Assembly: GCF_028292365.1 (NCBI RefSeq)
Contig: NZ_JAQGMM010000141.1
Location: 1 to 43,002, forward strand
DNA length: 43,002 bases
From: Caballeronia sp.
GTDB lineage: Bacteria > Pseudomonadota > Gammaproteobacteria > Burkholderiales > Burkholderiaceae
Reading direction: 5' to 3'
Positions 1 to 8,482 of this stretch are shown piece by piece (the stretch's first letter is position 1; each line of letters starts with the position of its first letter). A model generated the notes under the pieces. It did not search any database, was not told the origin of the DNA, and was given only the letters and a program-made list of their open reading frames with translations. Both the position numbers and the translations under genes were made by a program.

Positions 1-8
1 CGGGTCAT
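1..8 (-). CDS. Start of a leftward gene leaving the window (partial)
   Basis: On the minus strand an ATG at 8-6 is preceded by GGAG with a 6-nt spacer (acgccg), a strong Shine-Dalgarno arrangement. Only the first codons (Met-Thr) are in the window, so the product cannot be named. The 27-bp operator-like repeats at 183-236 and the hairpin at 13-36 lie upstream of it and would be its leader and control region. This start is inferred from the ribosome binding site only. Confidence 0.4.
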
Positions 9-12
9 CGGC

Positions 13-36
13 GTCTCCATTAAGATTGATGGAGAC
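13..36 (-). promoter_or_regulatory. Hairpin sequestering the ribosome binding site of the leftward gene
   Basis: GTCTCCAT (13-20) and ATGGAGAC (29-36) form a perfect 8-bp inverted repeat with an 8-nt loop. Read on the minus strand, the second arm contains the GGAG ribosome binding site of the ATG at 8-6. Folding would hide the Shine-Dalgarno from ribosomes. It could act as a translational switch or thermosensor-like element, or be a chance palindrome. Confidence 0.4.
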
Positions 37-182
37 TTTAGGCAGTACAGCGATGCACGTAAATTTCAAACTGTGAATCGATTGATACGGGTTTTGGATT
101 TGTTGGGGGTTTTGCGGATGGGTGCGCACGTCAGGTGAACTTCGGAACCGTCGAGTCTGGTGGTGGCCGGCGCGAGTCGGTC

Positions 183-236
183 TTACAGACTATTTACTGT
201 ATTTGGCATTTACAGCCTATTTATTGTAATTGGCAA
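183..236. promoter_or_regulatory. Tandem 27-bp repeats with TTACAG/CTGTA dyads (operator candidate)
   Basis: Two head-to-tail 27-bp units (183-209 and 210-236) match at 23 of 27 positions. Each contains an inverted repeat of the form TTACAG-N8-(C/T)TGTA. A weaker third start (AAACAGCATAT) follows at about 237. Phased dyads 27 bp apart, upstream of the leftward gene at the window edge, suggest binding sites for a dimeric repressor or activator. No regulator can be assigned. Confidence 0.45.
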
Positions 237-337
237 AAACAGCATATAGCTTGACGTGAGCCAACGCGGGAATCTCTGCTTTCGCCGCTGGATAGCTGCG
301 CAGTTGTTCGGTCACGATCAGGATTCTTCAAATGATT

Positions 338-388
338 GCACGTGGCGACGCTGTTCAGCCACAACGGCGGGTGCGCCATGCCACGTGC
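338..388 (-). terminator. Inverted repeat just past the fdhF-like stop
   Basis: GCACGTGGC at 338-346 and GCCACGTGC at 380-388 are perfect 9-bp complements with a 33-nt loop. They start 10 bp beyond the stop of the molybdoenzyme gene. No clear T-run follows on the minus strand, so this may be an mRNA 3'-end stabiliser rather than an intrinsic terminator. Confidence 0.3.
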
Positions 389-397
389 CAACCAGCA

Positions 398-2692
398 CTA
401 TCCGGCCGCGACCTGCGGCTTCGCGATACGCACCGGGACCGATTTGTATGACGGTGTGCCGCTTTCCGGATCGAAGAAATCGATCGGAATCAGCACGTTG
501 GCCTCCGGATAGTACGCACCGATTGAACCGCGCGCGATCTTGTAGGCGATCACTGTGAACCCCAGCAGGCGCAGCGGACCGTGTTGCGCCAGCGCTGTCT
601 CGATGTCGACCACATCGCCGTGCTCCAGACGATGCTCGGCCATGTCATCCTGGTTCATAAAGATCACGTCGCGGCGCCCGAACACGCCTCGATAGCGATC
701 GTCGAGTCCGTAGATGGTTGTGTTGTATTGATCGTGACTACGTAGCGTCGTAAGCGTCAGCACATCGCCCGACGTGGTCAGCGGATCTTCGTTGACGCCA
801 GCGAACGGAATGAATTGCGCTCGCCCGGTCGGCGTCGGCCAGATACGCTCGGTGGGCGGCAGCGGCAGCCGGAATCCGCCGGGCTTGCGAATGCGTTCGT
901 TGAAACGCTCGAATTCCGGAAACACCGCTTCGATGCTATCGCGAATCCTGTCGTAATCATCGATCCATTCCTGCCACGGCAGCTTGCTGTCCGGCAGCGT
1001 CGCACGCGCGATACCCGCGACGATCGCCGGTTCGGAGCGCAGCAACGCCGACGCGGGCGCGAGCTTGCCCCGCGACGCGTGAACCATGGACATCGAATCC
1101 TCCACCGTCACCGCCTGCAGACCATTGGTCTGCTCATCGAGCTCGGTGCGCCCGAGACAGGGCAGGATGATCGACTCCTTGCCGACCAGCAGATGATTGC
1201 GGTTGAGCTTCGTATTGATGTGCACCGCGAGATCGAGTTTGCGCATCGCCGCAAAGCAGGTACCCGAATCCGGAAGCGCAACGGAAAAATTTCCACCAAG
1301 ACACACCAGAACCTTCGATCTTCCGTCCGCGATCGCCTGGATCGCTCGCACAGCGTCGTGACCGTGCCCTTTCGGCGGCACGAAGCCGAACGTCTGCTCA
1401 ATGCGTTCGAGCATTCCGGCCGGTGGTTTCTCCGTGATACCGACCGTGCGGTTGCCTTGCACGTTCGAGTGGCCTCGCAGCGGGCAAATGCCCGCGCCAG
1501 CCTTGCCGAAATTGCCGCGCAGAAGCAGCAGATTGGCAATCTGCTGAACGTTCGCGGTTCCCTTGCTGTGTTGCGTGAGACCCATCCCGTAGGTCACGAT
1601 CGTCGCGTTCGACGCGACATAGGCTCTCGCAACTGTTGTCAACGCGTCGCGCGACAGTCCGCACGACGCCTCGATGTCAGCCCACGACGTCGCATCGAGA
1701 TCGTCGACGAGGGCTGCGTAGCCGTTCGTATGCATGGCGACGAAGTCGTGGGCGATCACCGAACCGTCGGCGCCTGCGGCTGCGTCGAGCGCGAGAATCG
1801 CCTTCTGGATGCCCTTCAATGCCGCGGCGTCGCCGCCCACTTTCACCTGATAGTACGAGGACGCGATATCAGTCGAACTGAACGTCACCATTTCCATCGC
1901 GTTCTGGGGGTCGGCGAAGCGTTCCAACGCGCGCTCCCGCAGCGGATTGAACACGATGATCGGCACGCCCCGGCGCGACAATTCATGCAACGTACCCATC
2001 ATCCTTGGATGATTGGTGCCAGGATTGTGTCCCATCGCGATCAGCAGTTCGCAATGGTCGAAATCGTCGAGCGACACGGTGCCCTTTCCGATGCCGATCG
2101 ATTGAGGCAACCCGACGCTGGTGGCCTCGTGGCACATGTTCGAGCAATCCGGGAAATTATTGGTGCCGAACTCGCGCGCGAACAACTGGTAGATGAACGC
2201 GGCCTCGTTCGACGCGCGGCCGGAGGTGTAAAACTCCGCCTGATCGGCGTGTGAGAGCGACCGCAACACGTGGCCGATGCGCGCGAACGCTGCATCCCAC
2301 CCGATCGGCTCGTATTTGTCCGTGGCTGCGTTGTACGTCATTGGTTGCGTGAGACGGCCTTCATCTTCCAGTTGATGGTCGTTCCATTCGAGCAACGACG
2401 TGACCGTGTGCGCGGCGAAGAACTCGGGCGTCACGCGTTTCTTCGTGGCTTCCCACGTCACCGCTTTCGCGCCGTTCTCGCAGAACTGGAAGGTCGAGCG
2501 ATGTTCCTTGTCGGGCCACGCGCAACCCGGGCAGTCGAAGCCATCGGGCTGATTCGTGCGCAACAACGTGATCGGCGCGACCATGGCATCCATCTGCTCG
2601 CGCACCGCTCTTGCCGTCGCGTTCAAGGCCCCCCATCCGCCGGCCGGGCTGTCGTAACGTTTAATCCCTTGGACCTCGCGCTGCTCGGCCAT
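398..2692 (-). CDS. FdhF/YdeP-family molybdopterin oxidoreductase
   Basis: A 764-residue soluble molybdopterin oxidoreductase of the YdeP/CbbBc type, related to the formate dehydrogenase alpha subunit. I chose the ATG at 2692, not the longer frame from 2725, because GGGGAGAGCGAAA precedes it. Visible features are an N-terminal cysteine set for a 4Fe-4S cluster (CPGC at residues 54-57, Cys71), the molybdenum-site segment PDCSNMCHEA where Cys187 aligns with the selenocysteine of E. coli FdhF, the pterin-binding segment AMGHNPGTNHPRMMG, and a C-terminal molybdopterin dinucleotide-binding domain (MNQDDMAEHRLEHGDVVDIE). Family members are usually annotated as formate dehydrogenase-like with unproven substrate. 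It lies downstream of cynX on the same strand after a gap of about 225 bp, so it may be co-transcribed or have its own promoter. No membrane or haem subunit is adjacent. Confidence 0.9.
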   Translation of the reverse strand: MAEQREVQGIKRYDSPAGGWGALNATARAVREQMDAMVAPITLLRTNQPDGFDCPGCAWPDKEHRSTFQFCENGAKAVTWEATKKRVTPEFFAAHTVTSLLEWNDHQLEDEGRLTQPMTYNAATDKYEPIGWDAAFARIGHVLRSLSHADQAEFYTSGRASNEAAFIYQLFAREFGTNNFPDCSNMCHEATSVGLPQSIGIGKGTVSLDDFDHCELLIAMGHNPGTNHPRMMGTLHELSRRGVPIIVFNPLRERALERFADPQNAMEMVTFSSTDIASSYYQVKVGGDAAALKGIQKAILALDAAAGADGSVIAHDFVAMHTNGYAALVDDLDATSWADIEASCGLSRDALTTVARAYVASNATIVTYGMGLTQHSKGTANVQQIANLLLLRGNFGKAGAGICPLRGHSNVQGNRTVGITEKPPAGMLERIEQTFGFVPPKGHGHDAVRAIQAIADGRSKVLVCLGGNFSVALPDSGTCFAAMRKLDLAVHINTKLNRNHLLVGKESIILPCLGRTELDEQTNGLQAVTVEDSMSMVHASRGKLAPASALLRSEPAIVAGIARATLPDSKLPWQEWIDDYDRIRDSIEAVFPEFERFNERIRKPGGFRLPLPPTERIWPTPTGRAQFIPFAGVNEDPLTTSGDVLTLTTLRSHDQYNTTIYGLDDRYRGVFGRRDVIFMNQDDMAEHRLEHGDVVDIETALAQHGPLRLLGFTVIAYKIARGSIGAYYPEANVLIPIDFFDPESGTPSYKSVPVRIAKPQVAAG

Positions 2693-2917
2693 TTTCGCTC
2701 TCCCCAGTGAGTTGGAAACCAGCATGGAACCGTCGATAAGCGTCGTCTTTCACAATAGACGTGAAATATCGGGAACGCACGAAAAACTTTCCGCCCAGCC
2801 AATCCATGCAACGGACTCCAATGCCTTTCGAAGCGAGCGGCGCGCCGGTCAGGTTGAAGATGAAAGCCTGGAACAGGTTATGCCTGTCCAGATGACTTTC
2901 GGCGTCATGGGCGGTCA

Positions 2918-4240
2918 TTACAGAAACCCCGCGCGAGCATGCTGATCGGTGCCTGACGCCTCGTGCTTATGGGGCGAGAGAAACGGTGTCAACGTCAGCA
3001 TTCCGAACGAAACTATAAACAGAAGCCAGACAGGAGCCTGAAAAGCCCCGGTTATATCTCGCAGTAAGCCAACAAGCAAAGGTCCGGCCGCCGCGATCAG
3101 GTAACCGACAGTCATGGCAAATGCATTCCACGTGTTGGCTTCGTCCGCGTTATGTACGCTGTCGAGTGGCAAGGTCATCCCGAGAGTGAAGCCACCGCCC
3201 AAACCGAACGCAGCAACAGCGATCCAGACGTGGGGCATGAGTAACGGCTTCAACGCCAACCCGAGCGTCCCCGCCACTGCGAGCGCCCCACAAACCGCGA
3301 GCCACCCGCGACGGTCATGCGCCCGGCTTAACGATCCAAACACGGGAATCCCAACCGTGAACGCCATTGTGTACGTTGCAAGCACGATACCTGCCGACGC
3401 CGTGGACAATCCGTGCTCCAGATACATCGGTGCAGTCCAGGACAGCAACGCGAAGAACAAGAAATTGTCACAGGCGAAAAACAACGCGACCAGCCACGCT
3501 GTCCGGTTCGTCAGCGGTAATCGTGCAGCGGGTGGGGCCTTGACGGCGACAACCACGGTCCCCCTCCTTTCCCGTATAAGGATTGCGAGTCCCGCGAAAT
3601 CCGCAATCAGCGCGACAGGCGTCCAGATACCTGTTCCAAGCCGCCATCCGTTTGCGCCAGCCCACGCGGCGATCGGGCCCGTAGCCGCAGCGGAGACCAT
3701 GCTACTGAACGCAAGCGCGACCGCATAGATGCTCATCATCATCGCCACTCTCGTTGGGAACCGGGATTTGATCAGTCCTGCGAATAGTGTTCCCGCTATC
3801 GCGATCCCGGCTCCAACGCCTGCTGTAGTCAGCAAAAGGAACGGGACATTCGATGCGAACGTGCGCGCCGCCATTGAGACAAACAGCAACACCAGGGACG
3901 CAAGCAGTACGCTATTTCTTCCAAATCGCCGCGCCAACCACGGGCTCGGCAGCGCCAGCAGACCCATCAGCAGAATCGGGATGGTCGTCAACAACGACGC
4001 CATCGCGTGGGAGAGTGAAAACTCCTGACTGATGAGTGGCAATACCGGGCCAATTGAAGCGATGCCAGGCCGAAGCGCCATTGCGATGACGACCATGGCA
4101 ACAACGAGCAATACCGCTTCTTTCGCATCAGCCGATCTCTCGTGGACAATCTCTATACGAAGCTCTTTCCCGTCATCCTTTCGCGCGATGGCGTTGTGGC
4201 CGCTGCGGGGTCCCATTGGTGGCGCTGCGGTATCTTTCAT
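2918..4240 (-). CDS. cynX: Cyanate/anion MFS transporter (CynX/NimT family)
   Basis: A 440-residue major facilitator superfamily permease with about 12 hydrophobic segments. Typical CynX-family signatures are MALRPGIASIGPVLPLI early and a GLGGGFTLGMTLPLD stretch in the C-terminal half. The start at 4240 (MKDTAAPPMG) is supported by AAGGAG 8 nt upstream; the open frame runs on to 4357 without a ribosome binding site. It lies 123 bp downstream of cynS in the order cynT-cynS-cynX. In E. coli CynX is thought to move cyanate, but transport has not been firmly proven, so the substrate is inferred from context. Confidence 0.88.
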   Translation of the reverse strand: MKDTAAPPMGPRSGHNAIARKDDGKELRIEIVHERSADAKEAVLLVVAMVVIAMALRPGIASIGPVLPLISQEFSLSHAMASLLTTIPILLMGLLALPSPWLARRFGRNSVLLASLVLLFVSMAARTFASNVPFLLLTTAGVGAGIAIAGTLFAGLIKSRFPTRVAMMMSIYAVALAFSSMVSAAATGPIAAWAGANGWRLGTGIWTPVALIADFAGLAILIRERRGTVVVAVKAPPAARLPLTNRTAWLVALFFACDNFLFFALLSWTAPMYLEHGLSTASAGIVLATYTMAFTVGIPVFGSLSRAHDRRGWLAVCGALAVAGTLGLALKPLLMPHVWIAVAAFGLGGGFTLGMTLPLDSVHNADEANTWNAFAMTVGYLIAAAGPLLVGLLRDITGAFQAPVWLLFIVSFGMLTLTPFLSPHKHEASGTDQHARAGFL

Positions 4241-4363
4241 GGCAATACTCCTTCGAAGCATCGAAGCGTTCGGATCGTTCAGAGTGCGAGTCACCATGAC
4301 ACGATTCGTACTCCCTATAAATACTTTGAGAGCCGCGCAACCAGAGACAGCCCCCAAGTTTCC

Positions 4364-4834
4364 TCAGAAAGGCTTGGTCGGCAGATATTTTCCGTTGAGC
4401 GTGATAACAGCGCGCTTGCCGCCATCGGGATCGTCGATGGCCTGAATGTCGAGCTTGAAGTTGATTGCGCTAATGATGCCGTCGCCGAGCTTTTCATGGA
4501 CCAGCGCTTTCAGCGTCGAACCGTAGATCTGCACCATTTCATAGAAACGGTAGATCGTTGGATCGGTTGGTACACCGCCCGGAATGCTGCCACGCACCGG
4601 GATGGTTTGCAGCAGGCGAACCGCGTGTTCGTCCAGCTCCAGCTTTTCAGCCACGACCTTCGCGGCGTCGGCGGGCAGCGGATGCTGGCCGAGCAACGCG
4701 GCGGTGACAAAGGCGATGCTCAAGCCCGTGCCTTCGTTGATCTGCTCGAATGTCAGATTCTTGCGGATCTTCGCGTCGATGATCGCGTCGGTCAGCGCCT
4801 GACGAGGGGCTTGGCTATGTTGAGATTGCGTCAT
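4364..4834 (-). CDS. cynS: Cyanase (cyanate hydratase/lyase)
   Basis: A 156-residue protein, the normal length for cyanase. It catalyses the bicarbonate-dependent breakdown of cyanate to carbamate and CO2; carbamate then gives ammonia. The catalytic triad known from the E. coli enzyme is present at the same numbering: Arg96 and Glu99 in [10 protein letters not shown] and Ser122 in GIISAINF. The N-terminal 85 residues form the helical DNA-binding-like domain typical of cyanase. AAGGAG lies 7 nt before the ATG. It follows cynT by 42 bp and precedes cynX. The cytoplasmic enzyme is a homodecamer in characterised species. Confidence 0.97.
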   Translation of the reverse strand: MTQSQHSQAPRQALTDAIIDAKIRKNLTFEQINEGTGLSIAFVTAALLGQHPLPADAAKVVAEKLELDEHAVRLLQTIPVRGSIPGGVPTDPTIYRFYEMVQIYGSTLKALVHEKLGDGIISAINFKLDIQAIDDPDGGKRAVITLNGKYLPTKPF

Positions 4835-4876
4835 GATGAGGCTCCTTGAGATGCAGTGAGGTTGAAAAGCAGTTGA

Positions 4877-5536
4877 TCAGGCGGCGAGGTTGAGTCGAGC
4901 CGGTGTGGCACAAGCCCGCGGATGGTCCGCGAGGGAAACGAAACTGTTCGTCGCGCCGTCGAGCGTGTCGATCGAGCCTGTTTCGATGTCGTACACCCAG
5001 CCGTGCAAAGCCAGATGTCCTTGTTCAAGCGCAAGACGTACCGAGGGATGAGTCTTGATGTTGGCGAGTTGGGCGATGACGTTTTCGCGGACCATCGAGT
5101 CGACCCGGTCGCGTTCGCTGTGATGCTCGCGCGCCTCGTTGACGACTTTCGCGGAATCCGCATAATGCAGCCAGTTGCGCACGGCCGGCATATGGTCCAG
5201 GCACTGGCAGGTGGCGATGGCCGTCATCGCGCCGCAATCGGAATGACCGCAGATCACCACATCGGTGACGCCGAGTGCCGCGACCGCGTATTCGACCGTG
5301 GCGGTCACGCCGCCTGGTTCCGGGCCGTACGACGGTACAATGTTGCCTGCATTGCGGATGACAAACAGATCGCCCGGTTCGCGCTGCGTGACGAGTTCCG
5401 GCACAAGCCGGCTATCCGAACACGAGATGAACAAAGTACGCGGGTGCTGGTTCGTGGCCAATCGTTTGAAAAGCTCAGAGCGCTGCGGAAACGCGTCGCG
5501 TTGGAACTTCAGGAAGCCGTCAATGATGTCTCGCAT
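4877..5536 (-). CDS. cynT: Beta-class carbonic anhydrase of the cyn operon
   Basis: A beta carbonic anhydrase of 219 residues from the ATG at 5536; GGAG with 7-nt spacing favours this over the ATG at 5548. Zinc ligands Cys39 (SCSDSR), His98 and Cys101 (GHSDCGAM) and the Asp41-Arg43 pair are all present at the E. coli CynT positions. In cyanate metabolism it reconverts the CO2 made by cyanase to bicarbonate, the cyanase co-substrate, before it diffuses away. It is the first gene of the leftward cyn operon and is divergent from cynR. Confidence 0.95.
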   Translation of the reverse strand: MRDIIDGFLKFQRDAFPQRSELFKRLATNQHPRTLFISCSDSRLVPELVTQREPGDLFVIRNAGNIVPSYGPEPGGVTATVEYAVAALGVTDVVICGHSDCGAMTAIATCQCLDHMPAVRNWLHYADSAKVVNEAREHHSERDRVDSMVRENVIAQLANIKTHPSVRLALEQGHLALHGWVYDIETGSIDTLDGATNSFVSLADHPRACATPARLNLAA

Positions 5537-5627
5537 GTTTCGCTCCATCCGGGTTGTGTGTTGGGAACCGATGGATGAAGAATGCGCGGATCAAGCTATA
5601 GCGTCCAAGACCCGTTTCTTATTGTGA

Positions 5628-5646
5628 CTATAGGCAGCGCCAATAG
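5628..5646. promoter_or_regulatory. LysR-type box in the cynT-cynR intergenic region
   Basis: CTAT (5628-5631) and ATAG (5643-5646) flank an 11-bp spacer in the 124-bp divergent intergenic region, immediately before cynR. This has the shape of a LysR-family binding site (short interrupted dyad), as expected for an autoregulating CynR that activates cynTSX with cyanate. The second TATAGC at about 5597 may be a further half-site or promoter element. Confidence 0.5.
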
Positions 5647-5660
5647 TTTGGAGACGCCCC

Positions 5661-6578
5661 ATGTTGCTCCGGCACATCCGCTACTTCCTGGCGGTCGCGG
5701 AATACCGCAATTTCACGCGCGCGGCCGAGGCGCTGCACGTGTCACAGCCGACGCTCTCGCAACAGATCAGGCAGCTCGAGGAAACCCTTCGCGTGCAATT
5801 GATTGACCGGTCCGGCCGGGCTATCCAGCTGACCGACGCCGGCGCGGCCTATTTGCGCTATGCGCAGCGCGCGCTGCAAGACCTGGAGGCAGGCAAGCGG
5901 GCGATCCACGACGTGGAGGAATTGAGTCGCGGCACGCTGCGCCTCGCCATGACGCCGACGTTCACCTCATACCTTATCGGTCCGCTGCTTGAGAAGTACC
6001 ACGGCCGCTATCCGAACATCATGCTGAACATCGTCGAAATGCCGCAGGACCGGATGGAGGCCTTGTTGAACGAAGATGCGCTCGATGTCGGCATCGCATT
6101 CAACGAGACGCACTCCGCCGACATCGAAATCCAGGTGTTATTCGTCGAAGCTCTGGCGATGGTGGTCGGAAAGTCGCATCGGCACGCGAAGAAGCGCGCC
6201 GCGTTGACGCTTCACGAGTTCGAGAGCGAAACGCTCGTGCTGCTCAACGAAGAGTTTGCTACGCGCCGCTATATCGATCGATATTGCCAGCAGCATGGCG
6301 TTACACCGCGCATTGCAATGGAGGCCAATTCGATCAGTGCGATCATCGAGATCGTGCAGCGCAGCACGCTCGCAACACTGCTGCCGGCAGCGATCACTCG
6401 TGAGCATAACGAACTACATCTGGTGAATCTGAAGCCGGCGCTGCCGCAGCGAACCGCTGCGTTGCTACTGCGCAAAGGGGCTTTTCGAAGCGCTGCAACG
6501 CGGGCATTCATTGCGCTTGCGCTTGAGGAAAGCGCAGCTATTGGGACTTCCAGCACTCGTGACATTACTAGAGCGTAG
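5661..6578 (+). CDS. cynR: LysR-family transcriptional activator of the cyn operon
   Basis: A 305-residue LysR-type regulator with an N-terminal winged helix-turn-helix (residues 1-60, with the HVSQPTLSQQIRQLEE recognition region), a linker helix, and a two-lobed effector domain from about residue 90 (GTLRLAMTPTFTSYLIGPLL). The ATG has GGAG 7 nt upstream. It is divergent from cynT with a LysR-type dyad between them, the same arrangement as in E. coli where CynR responds to cyanate. The assignment as CynR rests on this context as well as on sequence style. Confidence 0.9.
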   Translation: MLLRHIRYFLAVAEYRNFTRAAEALHVSQPTLSQQIRQLEETLRVQLIDRSGRAIQLTDAGAAYLRYAQRALQDLEAGKRAIHDVEELSRGTLRLAMTPTFTSYLIGPLLEKYHGRYPNIMLNIVEMPQDRMEALLNEDALDVGIAFNETHSADIEIQVLFVEALAMVVGKSHRHAKKRAALTLHEFESETLVLLNEEFATRRYIDRYCQQHGVTPRIAMEANSISAIIEIVQRSTLATLLPAAITREHNELHLVNLKPALPQRTAALLLRKGAFRSAATRAFIALALEESAAIGTSSTRDITRA

Positions 6579-6953
6579 CCCCAACGTGCTTCACAGAATG
6601 GCCGCCTGGAATCCCTCATTAAGAGGAAGCGCGGGCGTGTGCGATCGGCGCTCTCCGCGAACGGAGCTGCCTTCTTCACGATTTTCCCTGCCCACTCTTT
6701 GCACTCTCTCAGGAAGGCCGCGCTGGTAACGGATCGCAACCGTTTCGGGCCTCGCCGTAACGCGGACCATGACATGTGGAACTATACTACCGGCTGACCA
6801 ACCGGCCGTTTTCCCGATATCGGCGCTCGCGCTATCGTTTTGAAAGAAACTGTATAGCCGCGTGTAAGTTACGCATGCACGGGGATCTGAAGCCATTGGC
6901 GATGCCGACGTTGCACATAAGCCAACCTTCCCTCCGGACGCGAGAGAAAGCCA
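6579..6953. other. Intergenic region, no gene seen
   Basis: About 375 bp between cynR and the sulfotransferase-like gene. No open frame here looks like a protein. The only signal I could place is the promoter candidate at 6841-6869. Confidence 0.4.
6841..6869 (+). promoter_or_regulatory. Sigma-70-like promoter candidate
   Basis: TTGAAA (6841-6846) and TGTAAG (6864-6869) are separated by 17 bp, 85 bp before the ATG at 6954. The match is reasonable at -35 and weak at -10. It would drive the sulfotransferase-like gene. Confidence 0.3.
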
Positions 6954-8090
6954 ATGACGCAGCAATCTGGAAGTGCTCCTGGCGGCCCCGATGACAAGGG
7001 ACACATATCCAAGACACCCGCCGTTCAGCATGCCCTCGTGCAGGAGAAAGAACGATCACGCGGCATTTTCCTGCACACCGGCTGGAGAAGCGCGGGAACC
7101 TGGGTGTGGTCTCGCTTTCGGGCATTGCAGACCGTAACGGCGTTCTATGAGCCCCTTCATCCGATACTCGGCGATATAAGAGCGGCCGATATCCCAGCCT
7201 TGGAGCCGACCTGGACCTCCGGTCACCCGACGCTTACGGCGCCTTACTTCACCGAATATCGGCCATTCATCCAGGACAACTTGCACGGTGTGGCCGGGTA
7301 TCGGAAGAGCTTTAGTACGGATCGCTTCGGGCTCGTGCCCGACGCTGGGTTTCCAGCATTGCAGGCGTACTTGAAAAACCTCTGTGACCAATCGAATCAG
7401 GACAAAACACCCGTCTTCAAATTTTGCCGTTCCCTCGGCCGGTTAACGTGGTTCAAGAGTGCGTTTCCTCAGGTAATGCATGCGGTCGTCCTGCGAAATC
7501 CCGCATCGCAGTTCGCCTCCGGATGGTTGCTCCATCAACAGTGGAGCAACCCATTTTTCGTTGCTGCTCCGTTTCGCGTGTTGGGCCTCAATCAGGCCGA
7601 GCCCATCGTCAAGGAGGTCATTGAGGCGTGCGGCGTTCGCTTGGTCCCTACTCGTGTTACCACGATCGATGAGTATGCGGCGGCCTGCGAGCAGTATGTG
7701 CGCACGGTCGAGGGCGAGATTGCCTATCGGGCATTTATAGCGCTGTGGATTCTCGGCGTATTGCGCTCGGCCGGCGACGCGGATCTGCTGGTCGATGTCG
7801 ATCGGCTGGGACAGTCCCCCGAATACGCCTCGGCGTTGCGCGCGCAAGTTCGATCGCAGGTCGATATCACGCCGGGCTTTAACGGTGCGAGAGATCTTGT
7901 GGCGGAGACGAGGCGCAATGCCACGCGAATGAAGGGAATCGACGGGCGCTTGATTCGGCCTATTAACGCCTCTGCATTGAATTTCATGGTGTCGCAGAAC
8001 GGTTCGATGGGATCGAGGACGGACGTCACCGAGATCATTAAAGAGAAGCTCGCGCTTGCCAGCGAGCTATCGGAACAGTGGCGCTACTAA
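6954..8090 (+). CDS. Putative sulfotransferase-like protein
   Basis: A 378-residue soluble protein without a signal peptide. Residues 38-56 (IFLHTGWRSAGTWVWSRFR) resemble the 5'-phosphosulfate loop of sulfotransferases, where a short strand is followed by a Ser/Gly/Thr-rich turn and Trp. The stretch HAVVLRNPASQFASGWLL resembles the 3'-phosphate-binding strand (Arg then Ser). If correct, it would transfer sulfate from PAPS to an unknown acceptor such as a polysaccharide or lipid. The classical loop is not perfect, so this is a family-level guess. It stands alone, with no PAPS synthesis or glycan genes nearby. Confidence 0.6.
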   Translation: MTQQSGSAPGGPDDKGHISKTPAVQHALVQEKERSRGIFLHTGWRSAGTWVWSRFRALQTVTAFYEPLHPILGDIRAADIPALEPTWTSGHPTLTAPYFTEYRPFIQDNLHGVAGYRKSFSTDRFGLVPDAGFPALQAYLKNLCDQSNQDKTPVFKFCRSLGRLTWFKSAFPQVMHAVVLRNPASQFASGWLLHQQWSNPFFVAAPFRVLGLNQAEPIVKEVIEACGVRLVPTRVTTIDEYAAACEQYVRTVEGEIAYRAFIALWILGVLRSAGDADLLVDVDRLGQSPEYASALRAQVRSQVDITPGFNGARDLVAETRRNATRMKGIDGRLIRPINASALNFMVSQNGSMGSRTDVTEIIKEKLALASELSEQWRY

Positions 8091-8098
8091 AGTGCATG

Positions 8099-8266
8099 TC
8101 ATGTGTAACGGCGCACATCGGCACGGAGGTTGATTGGACCTGTCAACCGATAAGCCAGCTCGCGCTTTGCAATCGGGACGAATGTACTGAGGGCGGAGGA
8201 ATCAAAAATGTACTGCTGCCCAGCGAAAATGCTGGTGTCCAAAAATACTGCCGTTGGAATTGTCAT
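8099..8266 (-). pseudogene. N-terminal remnant of a PIN-domain protein (DUF4935-like)
   Basis: A 55-residue frame starting at 8266 with GGAG 5 nt upstream. It begins with TIPTAVFLDTSIFAGQQ, the first strand and acidic residue of a PIN ribonuclease domain, followed by FDSSALSTFVPIAK as in the DUF4935 type. The match ends after about 35 residues and the rest of the roughly 200-400-residue protein is missing. It is a truncated, presumably inactive gene, and the first of three broken nuclease/toxin-like genes between 8.1 and 10.6 kb. Confidence 0.55.
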
Positions 8267-8482
8267 CCACACTCCGATGCTGGTAGAAGAGTCAAGCTGA
8301 CTTGGCCTCAATCCGCGGAGGGCTGGCGACCTTTCCCCACACTTGCGATAACGTTGGTTTGTGATTCAATCGCGCTCAGTCTACGGTGAACGGCTATCGC
8401 ACATTACGCGGCTCAGCGCCTCGTCCGTTTTGACTCCATGCAACCCACGTCGACGATGCACGGCGAAATCACGAAGAAACAC

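Noticed and set aside
183-236. CRISPR array
   Set aside because: Only two imperfect head-to-tail copies without spacers. It fits operators, not a CRISPR.
815-2254. 479-codon open frame on the plus strand
   Set aside because: It lies wholly antisense to the molybdoenzyme gene, is Arg/His-rich and has no protein-like domain. It is a typical shadow frame in high-GC DNA.
4240-4357. Longer N-terminus for CynX
   Set aside because: The added 39 residues have no ribosome binding site in front, while AAGGAG sits correctly before 4240.
4142-4849. 235-codon open frame on the plus strand
   Set aside because: It is antisense to cynS and the cynX start, both of which have clear family matches and ribosome binding sites.
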